Of a stretch of DNA of 64,000 bases, positions 27,001 to 38,225 are shown in pieces (the first letter of the stretch is position 1; every line of letters begins with the position of its first letter). The DNA is taken from positions 33,701,706 to 33,765,705 of the forward strand of contig NC_045139.1 in NCBI RefSeq assembly GCF_008831285.2, given 5' to 3'. The notes beneath the pieces are model-generated. The model had not been told where the DNA came from. It saw only the letters and a list, made by a program, of their open reading frames with translations, and ran no database searches. The position numbers and the translations under genes are program-made. The DNA comes from Nymphaea colorata. Its lineage: Eukaryota > Streptophyta > Magnoliopsida > Nymphaeales > Nymphaeaceae.

Positions 27001-28290
27001 CCGCCGCCGCTTGCCGCTGGCCAGCCTATGATCGCACTCGCACCTCCCATTCTTCTAGTCTTGGAGAAACCCATCCCGACCCAGGCATTCGTGTTCGGCG
27101 CCGACAATACAAAGGTCCATAGGCTCGGTCCGGTTTGATTGTACTACATAGGCAAACTCCCAGTTAGATATGGACCGACTCAAAAGTCAAAGTTATTGGT
27201 ACCTAAAAAGGAGACAGCTTTCACTTTAGGGCCAAGGGGGAAAGGTGAGAGGGTTTCGGCATCTTATTCGTCTGTGCTAGGGTTTTCTCCTTGTCACTGA
27301 AACCCTAAAACCCTTTGTATAAGCATATAGAGTTTTAAACGGTTAGGTTTTTCTCGAATATAATACAACAAACTTAAAAAAAAATAAAAAACTAAAAATG
27401 AGAAAAAAATAAAATGAATGGAAAACTAATAACACAAACATCAGAAAATAAAAACTAAAAAGTACATTTGCAACAAATAAAAAATAAAAAATAAAACCAA
27501 AACTGAAAAAAGAGAAAAGTGAAAAAAAAAAACGTTAAAAACAATTTTTTTGTTTTTTTTTTCAAAAAATGTGTTTTTTTGAAGTTTTAAATGGTCATTC
27601 AATTTCTCGCATTTTTTTTTTGTGTTTTTATTTCTAAAAAACGAGTTCTCCGTAAGTATGGACTATAAACCAAACAAACATATTACTCCACCACCAGGCG
27701 AATGACAAAGTCTCTTTGCCCCATTCTGTTTTATTCAATTTAGAAACTAAAACTAAATTCAAAAACTGCCTAATAAACATATCAGTATTTATTTAGAAGA
27801 CCTGACCAAATGGATTCAAAGTTGGATCATGGATCCGATATAATGAATCCGATTGATTCCATAGTTGCAAGATGGCACTGAAGACAAGAGAACTATCACG
27901 TTGAGAAAGACATCACGAGTTCAAAACTCACAAAGGCCACACTACTGGTGTAAAGTCAAACTCTGGGTTTATTGCCGGAAACCGGCGTATCGCCGGAGAC
28001 TGGGCGAACAGCAAGGGACGTAAAACCGCGGGCTGAACGCCAGCTGCGCGTGGTCGGGGAGTGCCTGTCCTCCGTCGACCGAGGAGAAGAAAGAGAAAAG
28101 GCGGCCGAAAAGAAGGGATTTTGCTTACTCTGAGAATGAAGTTCTGGCCGCCCCAGACGGAGGCACAGCGGAAGGATGCGAGGTTGTAGGAGGCCAACTC
28201 CGAGAGCGCAAGGTTGGAGCTGCACGTCTCCTGTGACTTCACCGACAAGAAGCAGAGCATCAATGGCAGTAAGAATACAAGATTCCTCAT
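24073..28290 (-). CDS. Cytochrome b561 and DOMON domain-containing protein, copy 1
   Basis: Exons (minus strand): 28290-28129, 27143-26750, 24747-24464, 24300-24073; GT-AG introns; 1068 nt, 355 aa. Plant members of this family are membrane proteins thought to pass electrons from cytosolic ascorbate through the b561 core to an outward-facing DOMON domain. Residues 1-20 are a hydrophobic signal peptide. The DOMON (DUF568) domain covers about 50-180, with M86 and H173 at the positions that ligate haem in AIR12. The b561 core (about 200-350) has five hydrophobic segments and histidines H201, H234, H266 and the YHHWVGR pair H302/H303. The C-terminus is basic. The ATG at 28290 is the first in frame and directly precedes the signal peptide. 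It is a divergent paralogue of the gene at 43502-46754. The linker between domains is short, about 15 residues. The family call is very secure; substrate and membrane location are inferred. Confidence 0.93.
25304..25323. repeat. Perfect 20 bp palindrome in CYB561 copy 1 intron 2
   Basis: The sequence GTGTGGGCAA is followed directly by its reverse complement. A near copy (GTGTGGGCCATTGCCCACAT) occurs in intron 3 of the paralogue at about 46269. The flanks of both (CATTAC, ATATGGGTA, GCCCCTC-like blocks) also look related, so it is probably part of a dispersed repeat. Confidence 0.7.
25950..26310. repeat. Left arm of an inverted repeat bracketing exon 2 of CYB561 copy 1
   Basis: This AT-rich segment in intron 2 is matched in reverse complement by 27331-27640 in intron 1. 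Shared landmarks on opposite strands include AGTTTTAAAC, TTTGCAACAAATAAAAAATA, ACTAATA(A/C)CACAAAC and ACGTTAAAAAC. Identity looks moderate to high with small gaps. Confidence 0.8.
27331..27640. repeat. Right arm of the inverted repeat, in CYB561 copy 1 intron 1
   Basis: This is the reverse-complement partner of 25950-26310. The roughly 1 kb between the arms contains exon 2 (26750-27143), which encodes nearly the whole DOMON domain. Whether the arms are two insertions of one element or a foldback pair cannot be decided by eye. Confidence 0.8.
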
Positions 28291-28710
28291 CTCTCTCTCT
28301 CTCTGAGTCAGAAATGCCAACGGCCCTTAAACGATGAAACTAATGGCGCCTCTCTGTCTCTCTGATCAGAAATGCCGATAGCACTATGGCACAAACTCAA
28401 ATGCCTCTCTCTCTCTCTCGATCTAAGATTCTGAAATGTGGGCAGCCCTTAAATGGAGAAACTAAACAGTAAACACCTCTCTCTGTCCCTCCGATCAGAA
28501 ATCCTGGTAGCTCTAAATGGGAGAAACTCAAGTGCCTCTCTCTCTGGCTGTCTCTCGATCTAAGAACCTCTATCAATGCTACTGTCTCTCGATCTAAGAA
28601 CCTCTATCAATGCTAATAGCCCTTAAAACTAAACGACTCCCTCCGTCTCTCTGATCAGAAATGCTGATAACTCTAAATGGAACAACCCCAATGCCTCCCC
28701 TCTTCTCTCT
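28291..28710. repeat. Degenerate minisatellite in the 5' leader or promoter of CYB561 copy 1
   Basis: Imperfect units built from GATCAGAAATGC, CTCTAAATGG, GAGAAACT and (CT)n blocks recur about every 60-160 bp. A perfect sub-duplication of 34 bp (28549-28582 and 28583-28616) holds TGTCTCTCGATCTAAGAACC. On the gene's strand the array ends in a (GA)n run that abuts the ATG. Confidence 0.75.
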
Positions 28711-28836
28711 CCCTCCCTCTCTCTTCCTCTGTGTATTGAAAGAATCTGTTTGAATGAGAGAAGATATAGAAGTGGACGGCAATGGAGTCTTTCTCTGAAA
28801 GGAAGGAGGGTTTTGTAGGGAAGGCCATGCCCTCTC

Positions 28837-28861
28837 CATATATATATATATATATATATAT
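28837..28861 (-). promoter_or_regulatory. TA repeat, possible TATA region of CYB561 copy 1
   Basis: A pure TA run lies about 550 bp upstream of the start codon, before the CT/GA-rich array. It could serve as a TATA element for a long leader, but a simple microsatellite is equally likely. Confidence 0.25.
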
Positions 28862-30589
28862 TATAACATTTTCTATTAGTTGGGGTTGGTTGACGCCACT
28901 GTCTCTCTCCTCACATGTTGAGTTTTGCTGCACTTCATTTGTTTCATTTATTTAACTCCTCTCTTCACTTGCTTTTCAATCTTCCACTACCAGCTTTCAG
29001 CTACATGACATCTTCCTCCACAGTTCCCACACCAAATAAGAATAACAAAAACAAAACCCACCAACCCTGTCCCTTTATTATTCAGTTCTTCTGTACTAAC
29101 TGTTCAAAGCTGGAAGATCCTTTGCCCAGACACTGATCTTTGGTCGCCGATCTCTGACTCCTGTCGCTGCAACTCAGGGATTGTTGTGACTTTTGGTGCC
29201 TGCTGTTCTTTTTTCTCCCAACTATCAAGATGGTGGGCTTGAAGTTTTTCAAGAATCTCCCATTGTCAATTGGACTTCAAAGTTTATGAATAATAAAGAG
29301 ATTCACATTGGATTGCAAGTCAGATTCAAATTTGGAATGAGTCTCACATTTTGACGTTTGACAGCTACCCAAAGCTTTTTTGTAAATGTGACAAAAAGAT
29401 TTGTGATAAAATTAACGGTTCATCAAACCATTGTCGCATATATATCTTGTATCTGTATTATACGGTAAGAAATTTTTGGGTATAACACACCAAAGCTTTA
29501 TATTTCAAGAATATCTCAGCAAATTTTTAAAAAATTTAAAATATTTAATAAATCTTAAAAATTATAAAAATAATAATAATATGAAAAAGCGCAAAAAAAA
29601 CAAGTATAATGAGTGTTGTTTATTTTTATGGAGTTTTATTTAAAAAGGCGCATCTAATTGCCGTTTTTATGGCTTACTTATTTTTTGCATGTTATACATT
29701 TTTTTTTAAAAAAAACACATTTTTTGTGACAATGCATCAAACTAAAGATCTAGGGTTAGACTTAAATCCACACTTAAAATTCTTATAGGTTGCCTTTGAT
29801 AACCTTAAATGTTAGACATAAGACTGCATTAAAAAATGTGCTTCTCAAAATCCTCAATTTAAACAAATTAAGGATATCTGTAATCTGGATCTTAAGTCCA
29901 CGTTGCATATTAAAAGTCACTGATTTAAGATCGAATCAGGGAAGGGTTCCATCTTAAATCTATGAATCTGAAATCCTAAGAATCTCATATCACTATGGAT
30001 GTCAAATCTGCAGTGAAACAAAAGCACCTTCATGGATTGAAAAAAGTGGCAGATCTAAGATTAGAGGGGGAAAGGGTCTGATGTTAAATCCATAGATCTC
30101 AAATCATGTAGACTTTAAATGAAGGGCAATCAAATGCCTTGCTCCTAATATATTTATTCGAATACAGTAAAAAGCAAAATCCATATTCTTTACATCCTTA
30201 ACAACTTTTCTCTTTCCCTTCCTTCTAAGCTAACAAAAGTTTTCAAATTTTTTTTTTTAAAAAAAAGAGATAGAGAGGAAGAAACGAGGAAACGAAAGTG
30301 ACATGAACAATCGCCTCTTCCACGAATTCATCTCAGTTCATTTATTGAATTCGGCTCATGTGAGTCCGCTCTATATTTTATTTGTTTGGTTTCTCAATGT
30401 GTTGTTCTTGATGCTTTTCATTGACCAACGAGCACGAGCGCACCACATTTGCACATTAACAATTAACAAAATGAGCATCGCCTAAGAAGAAGAAGAAGAC
30501 AACCCAAGTCGCGGCAGGTGAGCCCTCCATCGCCTCTGCTGGCCAAACAATTATTTCATTAAAATAGAAACTAAAGTACGTGTCTCAAC

Positions 30590-30737
<148 letters not shown>

Positions 30738-31601
30738 AAAAAAAGAGAACCGATAAAATGAGAATATATAACAAAATTTGAGGCCAAGAAGTCCCCTAGG
30801 TACAAAAACAAACCGCAAAAACAAAAGCAGGAAGACGAAATATATGCACAGAAAAATAAGAGAGAGAGGAAAGACGGAGCGACACAGTCACCCAGTCACA
30901 GACGGGCAGCGACGCTTCAACCGAATGGCAAACTGGACATACCCTTGCACAAGATGAGCCACAGAATCTGGCGAAGAGAAAGTGTCCCTGAAAACCCTGT
31001 TGTTGCGCTCCTCCCAAATGTACCAGCAGAAAGAGATGTTAGGAATTCATGTTAAAAAGATAGAGAATAAGATATTGGTGGTGGGTAGGATCTTAGGTGG
31101 TAGATTCATAAGGACTTATTTTAGTCATTCATCTTTGGTTGAAACTAAAAACAAAGAAACAAACACATAGGGTATTTATTTTAATTAACAATTTTTCTCA
31201 ATTTTTTCCATCGCAAGATAGATGGACGGATGATGAAGATGAACTTTATGACGTGATCTGTAGGTTCATCTACTCAAATTGAATTAAAATCATTTATTAT
31301 TATTTTATTATCTCGTTATTTGTTCTTTATGTTAGGAACGCGCATTCACATTGAGAAGGGGAAGATGGGCCATGCCGACGAATCGAATCAAATCAAATCC
31401 CTAGTCAAAAGGCGCGTGGCCGGCAGACGGATGGCGTCGGCATGCCAGTTGCCAATATCGATATCGGTTCCATATTGCTTGATCCGCATTATATTGAGAT
31501 CTTGATTTATGAAGTTTTATTTTTTTATAAAACGTTTTTCTATTATTTATATAAATAAAAAATAGAAGTTACCTTGATACCATAGTGTTTGAGATATAGA
31601 T

Positions 31602-31797
31602 AGGGACAAAGCCAAAAAAATTTAGTGAGACGAGTCGAATTAAAGTTTCTAAATTTTGACGAGAGTCAAAATATCATTTTTCAAAATTTTTATATAAAAC
31701 AAACAAAATTTTATAAAATTTACATGTATTTTTTTTTTAAAAAAAGCTTGTGGTAGAGCCACGGCCCATGCAGGCTCTCCTTTAGCTCCGCCCCTGG
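31602..31797 (+). mobile_element. Copy of the 'GGGGCGGAG' short repeat family
   Basis: It begins GGGACAAAGCCAAAAAAATT, contains GTTTCTAAATTTTGAC and AAATATCATTTTTCAAAA, and ends CGGCCCATGCAGGCTCTCC then AGCTCCGCCCCT. The same blocks occur in the same order at 39.8 kb and, reversed, at 36.6 kb. GATATA-type sequence on both sides may be a decayed target duplication. Confidence 0.7.
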
Positions 31798-32303
31798 ATA
31801 TAAAGATGCACTCATGATTGTTGGGATGCTTGAAAAATTTCTTGTTTGTATTATTTACTTGGCGGAATGAAGGAAATCATGTGGCTGTTTGGTTCTCAAT
31901 TTCGAGGTTTGCAATTTGGCACTTCTCCAACTACTTCTCAAATTGAAAAAGTTTTATCAATCTTCCCATTTTCTTGCCCCCAGACGCATAGTTTAAGCAA
32001 GCGGGCTCAGGCAAGTTGATACCATAAAAGGAGAAAGAAAGGTGTGTGTAAGTTGAAGCAGATTGAGATCTCATCACATGGTATCGACAAACTGTCGACC
32101 CAGAGAAGAGAGGGCGGTTTTTGAATCTTTATTTTTAAGTTGAAGCACGTTGAAATCTGATCACATGATACCGATAAAACTCTGGACCCAAAAAGCCGGG
32201 AGAAGGAGAGGGGGAGGACTTCGGGCGCATCCGAATCTTCCCATTTCTTGTCACCTCATCAAACTTAACTATTATCAATCTTCCCAATATCTTGTCACCT
32301 CAT

Positions 32304-32310
<7 letters not shown>

Positions 32311-32341
<31 letters not shown>

Positions 32342-32824
32342 TGCACTTGACTCATTCACCTAATAATCTATTTCTTTAGCACATAACTTGACTTTAGAAA
32401 AGTACTTTACACCCAAAAGTCTGTAAGATGAGCATTAAAATCTGTTACATCTCTCAAATTTTAATTGGTACCAGTAGTTTTTTTTCAGGCATAAATTCCA
32501 AGATCCATGAGATTTTGCTATATATAAAGTACTACACCCAAGTGGGTCAGGGAACAAAAACCAAAGTCCTTACTAAAAAATTATTTTGAATAAAAATCAA
32601 CATTGGAACATGTTGATGATTAAAGACTGGTTCAAATTCAACTTGTATTCGTGGAAAACGTTGATTTTTCTACTGTAAAAGTTTCTCTTATTAGTTCTTT
32701 AACTTTTTTAAGATTGACCAAACACAGTTAAACTAAAAAAAAACTTAATATATGTTTCTTGTCAAATTATTCTTAAAATTATCATGTCGCTTCAGCGTAT
32801 ACATATTCTCTTATGTGGTTCAAG

Positions 32825-32861
<37 letters not shown>

Positions 32862-32990
32862 GTATATATAATGTCTGAGTTTGGACGAAGATATCCGTCG
32901 GCCTCTGACAACATACAGCCTCATACAAGGTATATTTCATCACATTTACCAAATGCAATGTATCTGGTGCTGTTATCTGATGGAGGTCAA

Positions 32991-33063
<73 letters not shown>

Positions 33064-33128
33064 TTCAGACTTTAACAGCACATCACCCGCTGCAATGCAT
33101 TGGAAGAATTTCTGCTGTTTCTTTATGC

Positions 33129-33162
<34 letters not shown>
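32311..33162. repeat. Cluster of CT and AT microsatellites
   Basis: CT runs lie at about 32311-32337, 32825-32859 and 32993-33026, the last fused to an AT run (33027-33055). A further AT run is at 33131-33162. The second and third CT runs are both preceded by CAAGAC, which suggests a local duplication. The 126-residue ORF across this region is low-complexity and not a gene. Confidence 0.9.
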
Positions 33163-33167
<5 letters not shown>

Positions 33168-33704
33168 GAATTGCACTCTAAGCTAGGGTGCTTTCTTCGA
33201 CGAACGGCGAAAAAGTTGGAAGGAATATCATCGAGGGATGATCACTTAATTGTTAAGGCAGGCAAACTCTTTTTAAAATGGAACTGTTTCCAACCTTTAT
33301 CCTCTTCTTGAGCAACAACACAGTAAATAAAAAGAAGAAGAAGAAAACAAAAGACCTCTACTTAAGCACAAAGCAAGGCTGATCGAATTATTTTCACAAG
33401 GAAAATAAAGAGAGAAATTCCCGTCTCTTAGACAAGTACATAATAGAAAGCTTAGACGCAACGCAACTGCATTTCAAAAAGTCAAATTTTATTTTTATTT
33501 TTTTCCTTGTAAATTCTGAATACGGCAAAGTGGTTGTCATGTTCCAAAACATTGAATATATTATCAGATCAGTTCTCTTTGGACGCGCCGGTGCATTTAG
33601 TATGGTACAAGATTTTAAAAGCTTCAAATTGGTATGTTTCTTCGTTCATATCAATCACATTTACCCACCATCAAATCAAGGCTCCCACTCAACTTTGAGT
33701 GTAG

Positions 33705-33778
33705 GTGTCTTCGATGGGGTTGGCGCAATGGTTTGAAGTGAAGCTGTTAGGCGGCTAAACTCCATTTCGGGTGTCAGT
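33705..33778 (+). mobile_element. tRNA-derived SINE-like head, cut by a hAT-like insertion
   Basis: TGGGGTTGGCGCAATGGTTT followed by GCTGTTAGGCGGCTAAACTC resembles the Pol III A-box head of plant SINEs. The similarity stops where the hAT-like element begins at 33779. The call rests on motif likeness only. Confidence 0.35.
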
Positions 33779-34166
33779 TAGAATTGTCAACAGATCGGAT
33801 ATATATCCTTCATCATATCAGGTTTTTCGGATATTCATATGTTCGGATTCAGATTCGAATAAAGAAAGTCATATCTGAATCTCAATCTGAAAACCGATTT
33901 TACGATCTGAATCCAATCTGAATCTGATTTTCATATTTATATCGAAATCCGAATTTTGAACCAGATTTTGCCAATTTTCAAAATGTAAGAGCATTAGACA
34001 CATGATAAATCCGATCTGAATATGTATCTGAATCCAACCGGATGCCATTTAATGAATCCGAATCCGATCCGATTTCTTAATCGGATATTAAATTTTTTTC
34101 TATATCTGATTTTTCGGATCGGTTCGGTCGGTTGTCCGATTCAAATCAGATATATTGACATCCCTA
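33779..34166. mobile_element. Non-autonomous hAT-like element (388 bp) built of degenerate ATCTGAATCC repeats
   Basis: The ends TAGAATTGTCAA and, inverted, TAGGGATGTCAA form a short terminal inverted repeat. The flanks GTGTCAGT (33771-33778) and GTGTCAGA (34167-34174) match at 7 of 8 positions. The interior is a run of imperfect 10-14 bp units such as ATCTGAATCCGATC on both strands. No coding capacity is visible. Confidence 0.75.
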
Positions 34167-34687
34167 GTGTCAGAGACATCAACTTCCTATGCTACAATAA
34201 ATGGGTTATCGACATGCAAGTTCAACTGCAGTGAATATGACATTTGAATGTATCGAAAGCAGCGCTTATACCCTAGGGAGAGGTTGGACTCTGCTAAAAG
34301 TAAAGTAGTCCAGATTTTGATCTCATTCGCACTTTTTCAAATTTTACATGATCGTATTCAGATCCAAGTTCTCTTTTAAATGCGGAATTCAGGCCTGACC
34401 AGCACAAGATCCTACACATATTTGGATAAAATCGGGACATATCTCTATCAGATCCTGGTCCGAAATGTGACTCACACTTAAATTGCATATGGAATTTGAT
34501 CAATAAAATGGATGGGCATCATGGGTTTGGATATTTGTGTTTGGCTTTGGATATGAAACTGGATCCGGATTTGGGAGGATACAATATACAGGCCCGATTG
34601 TTTGGTTTCAAGCAAATAGTGAAGATGGTCTGGTTGGATCTGGATCTCTCAGGAGCCATTTGGCAACCATAATTTTGTCTAGTGAAT

Positions 34688-34775
34688 TAGGGTTGGGCGT
34701 CAGGCCGGCCCATAGGGCCCGGGCCAGACAGCCAGGCCCGGGTCGGCCCGTTTAGGCCCGATAAATTAAAAAATA
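34688..34775. repeat. GC-rich repeat with one hAT-like end
   Basis: TAGGGTTGGGCGTCAGGCC is followed by GGGCCCGG and GGCCCG repeats, then AT-rich sequence. This resembles a common plant hAT-like MITE with GGCCCGGGCC sub-repeats. No opposite end was found. Confidence 0.4.
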
Positions 34776-35235
34776 TATATTTTTAATTTTTTTGTTTAAA
34801 TAATATTTATTCTTAATAAATATATTTTATATTTAAAAAAATGTTATTTTATAATTAAAAAATATTTTTTTAATTTAAATAGGTGCACTAGACAGTAACA
34901 ATTTACGACCTCCCAAAGCATCCACCGATTAAACTAAACATATGCCTAAATCAATGTGATAAGTATCTTATCATAAACCCAGTTTATTGGCAATCTATAC
35001 TTGGATATGATTTGGATTTTAAAAATGAGGATATAAGAACGCCTGTGTAGTTATATATAAATAAATTATACTTGTGTAATTACTACCAATGCTTGTGTAA
35101 TTATATATAATTTTTCGTAATTATTGCCATAAAGAATTGAAAGGTTGCAGGACATTATGTTTAATATCAATTCAGAAACAAAAATCATTAGCTCATTCTC
35201 AATTTGAATAATGGCGAATCTAAGTGGAGAACAAA

Positions 35236-35628
35236 GATGATGATGATTGTACTGTTTAGTACTGTTATTATATTATCACTTATCATTTTTTATTATTATT
35301 TTCATGATGAATGCACTAACATCTAGCACGCATACAAGTTGATTTTTTTAATGATATGATAAGAAGAGAAGTGATGATGATCGTGATTGTGGTCATGATC
35401 TTGAAATGTAATTGCGACGAAATAATAAAAATAATAATAATAATTTATTATTTTTTTGATGATGATGGCACTAAAATCTTACATAAAAGTTGAATTAAAA
35501 TCGATGATGAGAGGACGACGACTATGATTATGGGAGAATACGTAAGGTTACGACTAAGTAAGTTATTGTGATCATGATGATATAAGAGCTTGTATGTTGT
35601 TATTGCGTCAGGTCACAAATGCATCACG

Positions 35629-35679
<51 letters not shown>
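35236..35679. repeat. Degenerate duplicated GAT-rich tract and (AT)n run
   Basis: Two segments from about 35236 and about 35380 share GATGATGAT, TTATTATT, GATGATG(A/G)CACTAA and AAGTTGA(A/T)T blocks in order, with strong divergence. An AT microsatellite follows at 35630-35679. Nothing coding is visible. Confidence 0.5.
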
Positions 35680-35681
<2 letters not shown>

Positions 35682-36152
35682 ATTTAGATTGTGATGTAAA
35701 AAACGACATCTACGCTCAATTTAAATTTTTATTTAGATTCGATTTTTCAAATAATCATCCTATATATAATATAAATACATTTTGAAAGGCCGTTCATAAC
35801 ATGTCATAATGCAGTTTGAATTCCAATCGATTTAGACTGTAATTTTAAATGTAAGATGTGAATATGGGTGTAGTACTGGCGTTTCCTGATTTCTGTGAAA
35901 AAGAAATATTAATTTTTACTATAAAATGCCAATAATACTCCTTATGAAAAACTACCTTTTGTTGGGCCAACAAAAGATATCTTTGCAGATTGTGAAGGTA
36001 TTTTCGTCAATTTATATCAAAAATTATCTTTTTTTTATCAATATGCAGCGTTTTGATAACACATGTAAAATCACCCTTCAGTTAGAAAATTATTGATATT
36101 ATTATTTTTTTTTAAAGTGGACCGTGTTTTTGAATTGGATGTCTTATAGGTG

Positions 36153-36975
36153 AAAATGACCAAAATGCCCCTGATGATTTAATGGAAGACACGGACACCC
36201 CGATGAGGGCAAAAATGAAATTTGGTATATTTAATCCTGTTAAAATTATAAAAGTGGCCCTATCATTAAAGGTGCGAACACGTCTTCACATGTTAATCGC
36301 ATCACATGCAAAACGCCTTTCTTGTGATTAAAGTAAGGAATTAATACGAGTTCATCACCTAACACGGAAATCGGCCACCGGAATAATAATAACAACAGCT
36401 ATGCCACATTTATTAGCAATTGGTGCTTGCAAGCAATTAAAGTATAACATATTAATTTAAATTTCACAACGAGTTCAATAAAATAAACTTTAAAATAAAC
36501 ACTCACACAGGCAATCAAATCTTCATGATATAACCAAAAGTTGCCGTGTCCGAGCAGGGGGCCTGCATGGTCGTTGACCCTACCTTAATTATTTTTTAAA
36601 TTTTATAAAAATTTATTTGTTTTATATAAAAATTTTGAAAAATGATATTTCGATCCATGTCAAAATTTAGAAACATTAATTTGACTTTCCTCATGAAAAA
36701 TTTCTGACTCTCGTGCCGGAGCTGGTTATATGTTATGACATCTAACAAAGGACCGAGTTTAAATGACCAAAATACCCATGCATATTAAATGGAAGATGTC
36801 TCCTCCCTATAAGGGCAAGAGTAAGAGTAGAATCTGGAAAATTTGCACATTATATTTGCCAAGAACCCAATTGATAAGAGGGTGGGAACATATCTTATCA
36901 TGTTTGCGTCATAACACGGAAAGGGAGAACACACCTTCCCGTGTTAGTAACGTAACACGGAAGGCGCCTTCGATG
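36153..36975. repeat. Diverged direct repeat pair
   Basis: AAATGACCAAAAT(G/A)CCC followed by ATGGAAGA and AGGGCAA(A/G)A occurs from about 36153 and again from about 36761. The second copy includes a hairpin: TAACACGGAAAGG (36912-36924) pairs with CCTTCCCGTGTTA (36934-36946) with one mismatch. Confidence 0.5.
36553..36724 (-). mobile_element. Inverted copy of the 'GGGGCGGAG' short repeat family
   Basis: Read on the minus strand it gives GAGTCAGAAATTTTTCATGA, GTTTCTAAATTTTGAC, AAATATCATTTTTCAAAA, ATTTTTATATAAAACAAA and a GGGTCAACGACCATGCAGGC end. This is the same order as the copy at 31602-31797. It separates the two direct repeats at 36153 and 36761. Confidence 0.7.
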
Positions 36976-37378
36976 CGGCTTGACTTTCGATCTCTTACAC
37001 TTAATTGCACATTTCTAATGTTATTGTTCAACGAATGAGCCCGCAATTGAGAAATGCCAAGTCGTGGATGATGTTTCGCTTGACCAAATTCAGAGCCCGC
37101 AATTGAAAAGAAAAAGAATTTCAAATGTTTGACTATCGCCTCTTCAAATTAATTAACTCTCCAACGTATCACTTTTTCTAACATTCAATAACTCAACCCA
37201 CACAAAACCGTGGGCGGTGGATTATATATATATATATTAAGACAACGCCCGAGAAAAAATGTTTATAGCCAAGTTTTATGATGTATCAATGGCTCATAAT
37301 GTTTAATAGTTTAGGGTTTATCTCGTGTTAAAAATGTTTTTTTGAAAGAAAGAATTTTTAGTTTTAAGAAACATAGCA

Positions 37379-37430
37379 TAGTTGGTCGGATTAAGAGTCT
37401 ATATAAGACAGGTCTTTAGTTTGATTCTCG
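37379..37430 (+). other. tRNA-like Pol III promoter relic (SINE head candidate)
   Basis: TAGTTGGTCGG at 37379-37389 resembles a tRNA A box and AGTTTGATTCTCG at 37418-37430 resembles a B box, with tRNA-like spacing. I cannot fold a full cloverleaf with a proper acceptor stem, so it is not called a tRNA gene. Confidence 0.35.
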
Positions 37431-37596
37431 TGATCGCTATGTTCTAAAGTGGTAGGACGCGACATTCAAGTTGAAATGTATATCGTTTTATCACTTACAT
37501 CGATGCAGCTGAAGACCAGATAAGGGGAATGAGGGAGGGGCGGTGGGATGATCCTCTTGCTCACTTTAAAAAATAATTTTTTAATTTTAACCATTA

Positions 37597-37599
<3 letters not shown>

Positions 37600-37642
<43 letters not shown>
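37600..37642. repeat. (AT)n microsatellite
   Basis: A pure AT run of about 42 bp. A short minus-strand ORF spanning it is an artefact. Confidence 0.95.
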
Positions 37643-37647
<5 letters not shown>

Positions 37648-38225
37648 GGTGGGGTTTGATAGACAGGATCTGACATATCAAAAGAGGGCCCCCTTTTTGT
37701 AGTTTATGTATTTGTGCCAGCCACACTCTCCGAATATTTTTTTATTGCATTATGTCCTTCGTTTCAACGGAAGCTTCTATCATGAATGCTTCGGGATGAA
37801 GTTAATGGGAGAGAAAATTTTCGTTGACAAGAGCTCCCTTTTATTGTAATTAGACGTACGCGATGTGCTTTTCATCTTTGATTTGTAGTTACGAAGCAGA
37901 TATGATAATGGATTGTATATATCATATTAACTGTTCAATTCTGAATCACAAAATTTAATTAGTAATCTAATCCCGGATTTTGTATGCAATTTCAAAACTC
38001 GATTCGGATCCAAGTCCGATATCCGACCCAGATTGGATAAAAATCCAACCTGATCATGTTTATATATGAATGTCAAACTTTTAAGTTAGTCATATGCGAA
38101 AAGAGGAAAACACGCACGATCCTTACCTTGTTCTTTGTTTAAGGGTTTGATTATTTCACTTTTATTTGTCTCTTCTCTTTATGTCATTCTTTTAGTCTCA
38201 TAGACTTGAAGAAACAAGATATATA

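Noticed and set aside
28291-28710. CRISPR-like repeat array
   Set aside because: The units are degenerate and unevenly spaced with CT microsatellite filler in a plant genome.
29788-30140. Possible MITE with AGGTTGCCTTTGAT and AGGCATTTGATTGCC ends
   Set aside because: The ends align only with gaps and there is no target duplication; the internal AAATC repeats are weak.
32784-33164. 126-residue ORF rich in SL and YI
   Set aside because: It spans three microsatellites and has no domain.
37379-37430. Functional tRNA gene
   Set aside because: A- and B-box-like motifs are present, but no acceptor or anticodon stem could be paired convincingly.
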